Shown in pieces: positions 8,514 to 17,647 of a stretch of 64,000 bases of DNA. Location of the stretch: contig NZ_JAHKRO010000021.1 of assembly GCF_019396325.1 (NCBI RefSeq), positions 1-64,000 on the forward strand. Direction: 5' to 3'. The position numbers were made by a program, and so were the translations under genes. Each line of letters begins with the position of its first letter. Position 1 is the stretch's first letter. The notes beneath the pieces were generated by a model. It was not told the origin of the DNA, made no database searches, and saw nothing but the letters and a program-made list of their open reading frames with translations. The DNA is from Nonomuraea ceibae. GTDB lineage: Bacteria; Actinomycetota; Actinomycetes; Streptosporangiales; Streptosporangiaceae.

Positions 8514-8657
8514 GGAGCTACTGGCCGCCACTTCCGAGGTGGCCGCAGAAGCCCTTCGCCGGCATGCTCAGGAAGCCGAGCTGGCCTGCCGACGCAAGAC
8601 CCAGGCGGTCGCCCGGGGGCAGGAGCACAATGCCTATGCGCGTCACGATGTTTGACG
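8514..8657 (+). pseudogene. C-terminal coding fragment, product unknown
   Basis: Immediately right of the IS1182 target duplication, a frame reads RELLAATSEVAAEALRRHAQ, EAELACRRKTQAVARGQEHN and AYARHDV, then TGA. It is a long Ala/Glu/Arg-rich helix with clean coding composition and no start codon, so it is probably the end of a gene whose beginning was removed. The family is not identifiable from such a helix. Confidence 0.35.
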
Positions 8658-9426
8658 CGGAAAGCGCGATCAGGGCCGGCGCCTGGCCGGCGAAGGAGGC
8701 GTGGCTTCCTCCTGCAGACGATGAGCCCATCGATCCCAGACCGCTGAGTCTGGCCCCGGGCGCGTGCCCGGGCCAGACGGGAACGGCAGGAGCGAGCGCA
8801 GCAGCAGCCGCAGCGAAGCAAAACGGCCGCCCAGGATCCGGCCCAGCGGCATAGCGACAGACCGAGAGCAGGAAACGCCTGGCCGGTAGGAGCGACTATG
8901 GTTTGGTCGAGGCCAGGTGTCGGCGCCGCCCCGCAGGGCAAGGCGTAGCTGACGCCAAGCGTTGCCTGCGTGCTCGCCTGTATGGCGTGCTCGTGGTCGC
9001 CTCCATCCTCCGTGACCGGGGTGTCCCAGGGCTGGGCCAGATTTGCCGCTTGAAAGTCCATGCGCCATGTTCGACGAACGTCTCTACGTCGGTTCATCGT
9101 GGCTGATGACGTTCCGACTGCCGAGTATGCCGGAGGAGTCGCTACTCGACCGTCTCAGCTGGCGGACATGGTCCCGCGAGATCGTATCCGTGACGGCTCA
9201 CCCTCTCTGCGGCTCCTGCGTTGATGACGCAGCGTTACCGCACAATGGGAGTGGTTTCCTATTTGTGACATTCGCGTGTCTTGTCTGACTGATCACGATT
9301 CTTTACCTTGACGGTGGAAGTGATCAGCTCCGAGCCGTTCCGTCGTAAATGGCGCGTTCTGCTGCGGCGGAGAGCGACGTCTGACGCCCTGACGGGTGTC
9401 CGTTGTGGTTCGGAGTGTGGTGGCGC
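8658..9426. other. Gene-free stretch upstream of the RHS gene, with one strong hairpin
   Basis: No frame here has convincing coding composition. At 8748-8778 there is a near-perfect hairpin (GTCTGGCCCCGGGC against GCCCGGGCCAGAC with one bulged base) without a T-run. The less GC-rich stretch at about 9240-9310 (including TTTCCTATTTGTGACATT and TTCTTTACC) is the most likely promoter area for the RHS gene, but I cannot assign -35 and -10 boxes with confidence. Confidence 0.4.
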
Positions 9427-12400
9427 ATGCGCCAGGTTTTGTCATGGCGTCGTTCAGCCGGGATCGTTGCCGCGTTGGCCGGTATGGCGCCGGGCTTGCT
9501 GATGGTGCAGGCGTTGCCTGCGGCTGCCGCGACGGCCGTTTTGACGGACACGTTGGTGGCGAATGATGTTGCGGCCTCGCCCGTCATTCCGAAGCAGATG
9601 GCCGGGACCGCGGCCGGGTTCCCGTCGTTGCTGCCGACGGCGAAGGTTGCGGCCGCGGCGGTGCCGGAGAGCGGCTGGAAGTCGGAGGTGAAGCCGCCGA
9701 AGGGGGCGGTTCCGGCTGAGGACCGGATCCAGGATTCGGCTTCGGAGCCGGCAGGGGATGGTCTGCCTGCGGGGGTGCGGAAGGCGGAAGCTGCCGAGCG
9801 GTCGGTGCTGGCTGTTCCGGCGCTGATGGGTGTGTATCCGCAGCAGGGGTATCTGGTCGATTCGCTGACGCCGACGTTGCGGGCGTGGGGTGCGAGCAGC
9901 AATGGCAACTACGCGGTGTCGTACCGGTTCCGGGTGTGTGACGTTGAGTCCATGTCCGGCACCGGGTGTTTCACCTCCGGGTTTGTGGCGGGCAACCGCA
10001 ACGAGTGGGCGGTGCCGGCGGGGAAGCTGTCGTGGGGCAAGCAGTACTGGTGGAAGGTCACCGTCCGGGACTCTTCCGACTTGTCGACCACGACTTCGCC
10101 GCTTTTGACGTTCACCACCGGTGTGCGGCAGCCGCGGCTGAGTGCGCTGCTGGCCACTCCGGGCACCGGTGGGCAGGAGTTCAATCAGCAGACCGGCAAC
10201 TACACCGCCTCGTTCACCGATTTGCAGGTGGCGACGGTGGGGCCGCCGCTGTCGGTGGTGCGTACCTACAACAGCCTGGACACGCGCACGGACGGCATGT
10301 TCGGGGCGGGCTGGTCGACGCGCTGGGACATGAAGATCGTCAAGGAGGTGCGCGGGGAGTCGACGTCGGCGCTGGTGACCTACCCGGACGGGCGGCTGAT
10401 GCGCTTCCGTGCTAACGGCGATGGGAGTTTCCAGCCGCCGCCCGGCACGTACGCGACCTTGGCGCAGGAGAGCGGCGGGACGTGGCGGCTGATGGACAAG
10501 GCCGCGACCAGCTACCGGTTCGACGCGGCGGGCCGGCTGACCGAGATCACCGACCGGCGTGACCGCAGCCAGACGCTGACCTACGACGCGGCCGGCAAGC
10601 TGGCGTCGATCGCCGGGGTGGGCGGGCGGACGATGACGTTCACGTGGCAGGGCGGCCAGGTGGCGTCGGTGTCCAGCGACGCCGTGGACGGTCAGCCGTT
10701 GACGTGGACGTATGTGTATGACGCGGGCCGGCTGACGCAGGTGTGCGCGCCGGTGGCCGCGCCGAACTGCACCAGCTACGCCTACGGCGGCGGGTCGCTG
10801 TATCGCAGCAGTGTGCTGGACTCCGATCCGTACGGGTACTGGCGGCTCGGCGAGGCCACCGGCAAGGCGATCGACCTGGGCTCGGGCGCGGGCGATGCGA
10901 CGTATGACGCCACCGCCGTACGGGCTCAGCCGGGCGCGCTGGAAGGCACCTCCGACGGCGCGGTCGGTCTGGCTGCCAGCACTGGCGTGCGGCTTCCGGA
11001 GGGGATCGTGCCGAAGATCGGCACGTCGGCGTCCCTGGAGGCGTGGTTCAAGACCAGCTCCGGCGGGACGGTCATGTCGCTGCGCACCGCCCCCGGCGCT
11101 GCCAAGCAGGAGGTGTTCGGGGTCGGCGCCGACGGCAAGCTGCGCAGCTCCTACCAGCCGACCTCCACGCCGATCACGTCGACCGCGCCGGTCAACGACG
11201 GCGCCTGGCATCACGCGGTACTCACCGTCGCCGGGAACGTGCAGACCTTGTATCTGGACGGGGCAGTCGTCGGCACGCTGAGCGAGACCATCTCCGGCAC
11301 GCAGAATCGGCCTGTCACCACGGTGGGCGGGCTGGCCGGTCTGGTGGACGAGGTTGCCGTCTACGACCGGCTGCTGACTGCCGGCGAGGTAGGCCGTCAT
11401 TACGCGGCGCGCACGGCGGCGTCGCACCAGCTGTCGTCGATCACGCTGCCGTCCGGGATGGTGTGGGCCTCCAACACCTACAACGACAAGAGCGACCGGA
11501 TCGCCACGCACACCGACCAGCACGGCGGCACCTGGCAGATCGGCGACATCGCCACCGAGCAGCAGTCCGGTGAGGCACAGGTCACGGTGACCGACCCGGA
11601 CGGCAACACCCTGGATTACCTGTATGACGCCTGGCGCGGCTACCGCGTCCGCGGTGTTCCGGACGAGCTCGGGCACACCACCTGGTACGAGTACGACCAG
11701 GCGGGCTTCCTCACCAAGATCATCGACCGTAACGACATCGCGCACGACATCTACCAGGACGAGCGCGGTAACAACCTCGGCCGCAAGTACTGCCGGGCGC
11801 CGGGGGAGTGCGCGATCGAGTTCTGGCAGTACTACCTCAACGCCGACGATCCGTTCGACCCGCGCAACGATCAGGTGATCGCCTACCGCGACGGCCGCTC
11901 GGCCGGTGACACCGACAACACCTTCGCCACCACCACTGCCTACAACGCCCACGGCGAGCCGACCTCGCAGACCACGCCGGCCACGCAGGACTTCCCCAAC
12001 GGGCGCACCGTGAGCACCGCCTATACCGACGGCAGCGAGCCGGCGGTCGGCGGCGGCACCACCCCGGCCGGTCTGGTCAAGACCAAGACCGACGCGCGTG
12101 GCAACGACTGGTCCTACCGATACACCGCGGCCGGCGACCTGGCCGAACAGACCAACCCCGAGGGGATGGTCACCAAGCTGGAATACGACGTGCTCGGGCG
12201 CCTGAGCGCTAGCATCCGGATCTCGGACGCCTTCCCCGGCGGCGCCCGGACGACGTTCTCCTACGACGGCCGCGGCCGGATCACCACCAGCACAGCGCCC
12301 GGGGTGAAGAACGAGCTCAGCGACGTCACGCACACCGCGCAGACCCGCTACACCTACGACGCCGACGGCCGCACGCTCACCCAGACGCTCGCCGACCTGA

Positions 12401-15400
12401 CCGGCGGCGACCCCGACCGCGTCACCACCTACACCTACGATGCGCACGGCCGCCAGGAAACCGTGACCGATCCCGAGGGCGGCGTCGTCCGGCAGGTGTG
12501 GAACGAGCGCGGCTGGATGAGCGCGGTGACCGACCCGCGCGGCACGGTGATCGAGTCCGGCTACAGCAAGCGTGGCGAGCTCACCTCACGGACGTTGAAG
12601 GGGTGGACGGGCAGCCCGGTCAACCCGCAGCCGGCGCAGGACGTGGTGCTGGAATCACACGCATACGACCCTGGCGGCCGGCTGACGGCCAGCGTGGACG
12701 CGATGGGCCGCAAGACCACCACCGTGTACTGGATGGACAACCGGCTCAAGGAGCAGATCGCCGACGACGCCAAGCTCAACGGCTCCACGACACCGCGTGA
12801 TGTAGTAATGCGGGCCGATGAGTACGATCCGGCAGGCAATCTGATCGAGCAGATGACCGGCAACGGCATCACCATTAACGTGTTCGAGTATGACGAGGCG
12901 AGCCGGCTGGTGTCGCAGACGCTGGATCCGGGTGGCCTGGCCCGTACCACCGCCTACGTCTACGACCCCAACGGCAACGTCACCCGCGCCACCCGCACGG
13001 CCGTCGGCACAGCGCGCGCTGAGACGACCACGTTCGCCTACAACGAGTTGAACCAGCCCACCCGGGAGACGATCGAGAACGGCGATCAGGACATCGTCTC
13101 CAGCATCGGCTATGACGAGCGCGGCTTGGTCACCTCTATCACCGACCCGCGCGGCCATAGCGACGGCGCCATCGCCGCCGACTTCACCACCACGATGCGC
13201 TACGACGCGCTCGACCAGCTGGTGGAAACCACCGCCCCTGAGGTGCAAGTTGACAAAGACGGCACCGCAGGCTCGGTCCGCCCGGCGACGCTGATCGGCT
13301 ACGACACGCTGGGAGGCAAGACGCATCAGCGAGACGCTGAGGGCCGCACGACCATTTCTATATTCGACAGGGCCGGACGGTTGTTAAGCACCAAAGCGCC
13401 CGCCTACACGCCGCCGGGGGGCGCAGAAATTGTTCCAGTCATCAAGCGTGCCTACAATGCGGCCGGCCTGTTGGTGTCCACGACCGATCCGCGTGGCTAT
13501 GTAACATCCCTTGAGTACGATCAGCTCGGCCGCCCTGTTCGTGTCACCGACCCCGCCCCGCAAGGCCAGACCGCGGGTAAGTCAGTCGCTGAATACGATA
13601 TGGCGGGTGAGACGCTGGCCACGATCGACCCGACCGGAGCGCGTTCCGAAGCCACCTATGACGATCTGGGCCGACTGATCACCGTCACTCAGATCGAGCG
13701 TCATCCCGCCCCCGCGGCATATGTCACCAGGATGGAGTACGACGATGCTGGCCGTCTGGTCAAGCAGGTCGCGCCTGAGGACAAGGTTAGTACGTTCGTG
13801 GTGAACGCGGCTGGTGAGGTGACCTCTGCTACCGATCCCATGACCAACACGACCACCATGACCTTTGACCTAGTTGGTCGTCCGGTCAAGGCGACAGACC
13901 CTCTTGGCAATACGACAGTTACCGAGTACGACCTGGCCGGTCGGCAGACCAGCGTCAAGAATCTCAACGCCAGCGGCACAGTGCTACGTACTTATAACTT
14001 CGGCTATGACGCTATCGGCAATCAAACTAGTGCGACCTCGCCCGAAGGACACGTCACTCGCCAGACTTTCGACGCTCTGAACCGTGCCACCTCACTCACG
14101 GAACCCGTGAGCAGTGGTGAGTCGATCACGACCAGCTTCGGCTACGACGCCGCAGGTGCCCGTACCCGGCTCACCGATGGCCGTGGTAACGCCACCTGGA
14201 CCAGCTATAACAGTCTCGGTCTGGCCGAGACCGTGACCGAACCGGCAACCACCCCCCATCCGAACCTGGCCGACCGCACCTGGACCCACCTCTATGATGC
14301 CGCCGGAAACCAGACTGCCACCATTCAGCCCGGCGGCGTGCGCATCGACCGCACCTTCGACCACCTGGGCCGGCTCACCCACGAGTCAGGTGCAGGTGGC
14401 GGCGCGACCTCCGCGGAGAAGACTTTCGGTTACGACCTGGCCGGCCGAGTGACCGCTGCCGGCGACCTGACCGTCGCTTACAACGACCGCGGCTTGCCGC
14501 TCACCGTCTCCAAGGACGGCAGCCAGCAGACCTCCTACGGTTACGACGCCCTCGGCAACCCCACCCAGCGCGTCGACGCTGCTGGCAGCGCCGCGTTCAC
14601 CTGGGACAACGCCAGCCGGCTGAAGACCGCCACCGATCCGGTCACCGGCCGTACCCTTACCTACGGCTACGACAAAGCCAGCCGCCTCAAGTCCATCTCC
14701 TCCACCACGGGTCAGGCCAGCACTCAGAGCTTCGACTACGACCCGATGAACCGGCCGATCAGTCACACGCTGAAGAACGGCTCCGGCACCCAGCTCGCCC
14801 AGATCACCTACGGGTGGGACGACGACGACAACCTCACCACCAAAACCACCACCGGTACCGCCGGAGCCGGCACCAACACCTACGGCTACGACCATGCCGG
14901 ACGACTGACCTCCTGGACCGCCCCCGGCGGCACGACCACCGCGTATGAGTGGGACGCCTCCGGCAATCGCACAAAGGCCGGAGACAAGACGTTCACCTAC
15001 GACGAGCGCAACCGGCTCACCAGCGGCGACGGCAGCACCTACACCTACACACCGCGCGGCACCCTCGCCACCGAAACCAAGAACGGCACCATCACCCAGT
15101 TCACCTTCGACGCCTTCGACCGGCTCATAGCCGACGGCGACAGCCTCTACAGCTACGACGCGCTCAACCGCGTCACCTCACGCATTCGCGGCACCAGCAA
15201 CCAGAACTTCACCTACTCCGGCCTCGGCAACACCCTCTCCGCCATCAGCGCCAGCGGCACTGTCCAAGCCCGCTACGCACGCGACGCCCACGGCGACCTG
15301 CTCGGCCTCCAAGAAGGCGCCGGTCCTGCTGTGGCGGCCGTGTCCGACTTGCACGGTGATCTGGTCGCCACCTTCAACACCGCATTGGTCACCTCCACCG

Positions 15401-16845
15401 CCTACGACCCCTTCGGCGCCGTCACGACACAAACCGGCACCAAGACCAACCTCGGCTACCAAGGTGAATACACTGACCCCGACACCGGCAAGGTCAACAT
15501 GCACGCCCGCTGGTACCAGCCCGGCACCGGCACCTTCATCAGTCGCGACACCATGACCCTGGCACCGAGCCCGTCCGTCCAGGCCAACCGCTACACCTAC
15601 GCCAACGCCTCACCCCTGACTGGCATCGACCCCACCGGGCACGCTACTCGAGGCACCAGTAGCGGCGGCGCCATCGACTGGAGCTCCGGAACCGAATGGT
15701 CCTCGCATGGCACCTGGGGACAAAGCGGATCATGGACCTTCAATTCCTCCGGAGGCTCTCTCTACGCTTGGAGTAATCAGCGCATTGGCGATGGACTACC
15801 GAACCTTTTCCAGGACCACCCTGACTATTACTACAGGTATGTATATCTACCGAGTGTGATGTGGCGGTGGGGGAGTGACGAGGAGTCGAGGCGAACGGGG
15901 ACGATGCCTAACGGCATGACCGCTCCGCATGGTTTTTGGGAAATGGATGCCGGCGACCGTAACGCGTTCGTAGACGCCGTCTCCTATGCAAATCTCTTGA
16001 ACCCGGCGATGACCGACGCTGATGTAGCCCTGATGTGGAGTGGGTACGCATGGGCTCTCGGTGGGGCAGCCGGGGCAATGGCAGATCCGGATACGGGCCC
16101 AACGCAAGAGATGCGAGCTTGCGAAAAGACATACTCGACTAAGTACTGTATTAAAAAAATAGAAGAGGAACGCAAATGGCGCAAGGCGTATCAAGATGCT
16201 ATTAATGACGTAGCGAAAAAAATCGGAAAAGAGCGTGTACGTGCCGCCCTCGCAGATAAAAACTATATGGCGCGCGAGTATATTCTTGACAAGATCGATA
16301 GACGGTTTTGTGAGAATGTAGGGCGTGATTGTGGTAAGTCTTTCGCCTATATAGCACTCATGACCATGGGTGTTGTCCTGGCGGTTGGTAACGTACACCC
16401 TGATGATCGCAACGCAATACAATCGGCCCGAATGGTTCGTGACGCCGTGCAGGCAATCTTCAAGCTTGGAGACGCATATATTATGCGAGAACTCTCTCAG
16501 GATGAGACCAGAGAGTACAATAATGCGATCAAGAACAAAAACTTCGGGCTTGCGCGGGCCTATGTTGGAACCGCTATACATCGAGCAACATTCACCTATC
16601 TTGATAGCAAGCATTCCGGCCGCTTTGCGTATACCGGTAGTGGGAATGTCGATTATTACGATCGTATAAATCGCGTTCGAGTGGAATTGACGACTTTCCG
16701 TGCATATCAGGAACATCTATCTAGAGCCAATCTGAACTACAGAATTTCACCATATGTGCTTTATAGCGTCGGCAGGCTTCCTGCGAGTGTTATTAGGGCC
16801 AGGGCGGCTGGATCAGGGCGTGGTGGGGGAGCGGATCCAATGTAG
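9427..16845 (+). CDS. Secreted RHS/YD-repeat protein with LamG domain and variable C-terminal tip (polymorphic toxin candidate)
   Basis: A 2,472-residue protein from the ATG at 9427 (upstream GTG at 9415 and TTG at 9403 are less likely). Order: Sec signal peptide (MRQVLSWRRSAGIVAALAGM to ALPAAAA, residues 1-35); a fibronectin-like region; a DUF6531-type segment (VVRTYNSLDTRTDGMFGAGW, about 270-300); first YD repeats; a LamG/concanavalin-like insertion (about 460-660: DPYGYWRLGE to DGAWHHAVLTV and LVDEVAVYDRLLTAGEV); then some thirty YD repeats; the RHS core (LGYQGEYTDPDTGKVNMHAR to NRYTYANASPLTGIDPTGHA, 2009-2072); and a unique tip of 400 residues. YD repeats form a secreted shell that encloses a C-terminal effector. 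Base composition becomes clearly AT-richer after about 16,090, as expected for an exchanged tip. Near residues 2380-2435 the tip contains an H-x-x-F, VDYYD and VRVELTT series that could be a PD-(D/E)xK-type nuclease, a weak inference. No obvious immunity gene follows. Confidence 0.9.
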   Translation: MRQVLSWRRSAGIVAALAGMAPGLLMVQALPAAAATAVLTDTLVANDVAASPVIPKQMAGTAAGFPSLLPTAKVAAAAVPESGWKSEVKPPKGAVPAEDRIQDSASEPAGDGLPAGVRKAEAAERSVLAVPALMGVYPQQGYLVDSLTPTLRAWGASSNGNYAVSYRFRVCDVESMSGTGCFTSGFVAGNRNEWAVPAGKLSWGKQYWWKVTVRDSSDLSTTTSPLLTFTTGVRQPRLSALLATPGTGGQEFNQQTGNYTASFTDLQVATVGPPLSVVRTYNSLDTRTDGMFGAGWSTRWDMKIVKEVRGESTSALVTYPDGRLMRFRANGDGSFQPPPGTYATLAQESGGTWRLMDKAATSYRFDAAGRLTEITDRRDRSQTLTYDAAGKLASIAGVGGRTMTFTWQGGQVASVSSDAVDGQPLTWTYVYDAGRLTQVCAPVAAPNCTSYAYGGGSLYRSSVLDSDPYGYWRLGEATGKAIDLGSGAGDATYDATAVRAQPGALEGTSDGAVGLAASTGVRLPEGIVPKIGTSASLEAWFKTSSGGTVMSLRTAPGAAKQEVFGVGADGKLRSSYQPTSTPITSTAPVNDGAWHHAVLTVAGNVQTLYLDGAVVGTLSETISGTQNRPVTTVGGLAGLVDEVAVYDRLLTAGEVGRHYAARTAASHQLSSITLPSGMVWASNTYNDKSDRIATHTDQHGGTWQIGDIATEQQSGEAQVTVTDPDGNTLDYLYDAWRGYRVRGVPDELGHTTWYEYDQAGFLTKIIDRNDIAHDIYQDERGNNLGRKYCRAPGECAIEFWQYYLNADDPFDPRNDQVIAYRDGRSAGDTDNTFATTTAYNAHGEPTSQTTPATQDFPNGRTVSTAYTDGSEPAVGGGTTPAGLVKTKTDARGNDWSYRYTAAGDLAEQTNPEGMVTKLEYDVLGRLSASIRISDAFPGGARTTFSYDGRGRITTSTAPGVKNELSDVTHTAQTRYTYDADGRTLTQTLADLTGGDPDRVTTYTYDAHGRQETVTDPEGGVVRQVWNERGWMSAVTDPRGTVIESGYSKRGELTSRTLKGWTGSPVNPQPAQDVVLESHAYDPGGRLTASVDAMGRKTTTVYWMDNRLKEQIADDAKLNGSTTPRDVVMRADEYDPAGNLIEQMTGNGITINVFEYDEASRLVSQTLDPGGLARTTAYVYDPNGNVTRATRTAVGTARAETTTFAYNELNQPTRETIENGDQDIVSSIGYDERGLVTSITDPRGHSDGAIAADFTTTMRYDALDQLVETTAPEVQVDKDGTAGSVRPATLIGYDTLGGKTHQRDAEGRTTISIFDRAGRLLSTKAPAYTPPGGAEIVPVIKRAYNAAGLLVSTTDPRGYVTSLEYDQLGRPVRVTDPAPQGQTAGKSVAEYDMAGETLATIDPTGARSEATYDDLGRLITVTQIERHPAPAAYVTRMEYDDAGRLVKQVAPEDKVSTFVVNAAGEVTSATDPMTNTTTMTFDLVGRPVKATDPLGNTTVTEYDLAGRQTSVKNLNASGTVLRTYNFGYDAIGNQTSATSPEGHVTRQTFDALNRATSLTEPVSSGESITTSFGYDAAGARTRLTDGRGNATWTSYNSLGLAETVTEPATTPHPNLADRTWTHLYDAAGNQTATIQPGGVRIDRTFDHLGRLTHESGAGGGATSAEKTFGYDLAGRVTAAGDLTVAYNDRGLPLTVSKDGSQQTSYGYDALGNPTQRVDAAGSAAFTWDNASRLKTATDPVTGRTLTYGYDKASRLKSISSTTGQASTQSFDYDPMNRPISHTLKNGSGTQLAQITYGWDDDDNLTTKTTTGTAGAGTNTYGYDHAGRLTSWTAPGGTTTAYEWDASGNRTKAGDKTFTYDERNRLTSGDGSTYTYTPRGTLATETKNGTITQFTFDAFDRLIADGDSLYSYDALNRVTSRIRGTSNQNFTYSGLGNTLSAISASGTVQARYARDAHGDLLGLQEGAGPAVAAVSDLHGDLVATFNTALVTSTAYDPFGAVTTQTGTKTNLGYQGEYTDPDTGKVNMHARWYQPGTGTFISRDTMTLAPSPSVQANRYTYANASPLTGIDPTGHATRGTSSGGAIDWSSGTEWSSHGTWGQSGSWTFNSSGGSLYAWSNQRIGDGLPNLFQDHPDYYYRYVYLPSVMWRWGSDEESRRTGTMPNGMTAPHGFWEMDAGDRNAFVDAVSYANLLNPAMTDADVALMWSGYAWALGGAAGAMADPDTGPTQEMRACEKTYSTKYCIKKIEEERKWRKAYQDAINDVAKKIGKERVRAALADKNYMAREYILDKIDRRFCENVGRDCGKSFAYIALMTMGVVLAVGNVHPDDRNAIQSARMVRDAVQAIFKLGDAYIMRELSQDETREYNNAIKNKNFGLARAYVGTAIHRATFTYLDSKHSGRFAYTGSGNVDYYDRINRVRVELTTFRAYQEHLSRANLNYRISPYVLYSVGRLPASVIRARAAGSGRGGGADPM

Positions 16846-16871
16846 GCACATCCATACAGGTTAAGCCGCTT

Positions 16872-17582
16872 GTGGCCAAGCGCTCGAAGGGCACTTTTAG
16901 CCATCGTCCGCGCCAGACTCGACGGCCGTACGCCTTCCGAGGGGTGCTGTTCTGCGGGTACTGCGAGCGCCGGATGCAGGGCAGCTGGAACAACCAGCAG
17001 GCCTACTACCGGTGCCGTCTCGCCGGCCGGCAGGCCAGCAGCAACGACCTCGACCATCCCAAGGTCGTCTACCTGCAGGAGGCGAAGATCCTTGATGCAG
17101 TCGATGGATGGCTGACGACCTCATTCGGTCCGAACGCGGTCGAACACACCATTGCAGCCATCACCCAACAGGCGATCGACCCGGAAGAGGCAACCCTGCT
17201 CGACTTGAGGAAGCAGCTGTCGCAGTGTGACCGCAAGCTCAACCAGTACCGATCCGCGCTGGACACCAGAGGTGATCTAATCGAAATCTTCTCCTGGGAC
17301 AACCGGGCCAAGCACGACGGTGCCGACTTGGAGAGAGGGCAGAAGGCCGTCCCAGTCGTGCAGTCCGTCAACGACGCCGAGATCAGATCGGTGATCGAGG
17401 AAATCGGCGACGTGGTTAGTCTCGTCGGAGAGGCGGACCCCGGCGACAAGGCCGAAATCTACCTGCAGCTCGGCCTCAAGCTCACGTACCGCCCGGACAA
17501 GCGAACTGTGGAGGCAAGGGTCGAATCTGGGCGCTCACGTGGGCGACCAGTATGTTTCCGGGCGAAACTGAGGACCTGCTGA
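16872..17582 (+). pseudogene. Large serine recombinase, C-terminal half only
   Basis: From a GTG at 16872 the protein reads RRPYAFRGVLFCGYCERRMQ and WNNQQAYYRCRL, a recombinase zinc beta-ribbon with CxxC and a later Cys, then a coiled-coil region and ADPGDKAEIYLQLGLKLTYR, the usual C-terminal signature of actinobacterial large serine recombinases. The N-terminal resolvase domain with the catalytic Ser and the DUF2341-like recombinase domain are missing; only 27 bases separate it from the RHS stop. It cannot catalyse recombination alone and looks like debris of an exchange or excision event beside the RHS tip. Confidence 0.8.
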
Positions 17583-17647
17583 AGATGCCGTAAGTGTAGG
17601 CGGCGAGGTGGCGGCACACCTGCCGGCCGCTAGATAGCATTGCGCAG

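Noticed and set aside
9454..12447. A 997-codon open frame on the minus strand inside the RHS gene
   Set aside because: It is Arg/His/Val-rich and exists because the high GC third positions of the YD-repeat gene leave few stops on the other strand. It has no recognisable domain.
10200..15600. Many short repeated stretches that might look like a repeat array
   Set aside because: They are the coding repeats of the YD motif (about 20 codons each, diverged at the DNA level), not CRISPR or satellite DNA.
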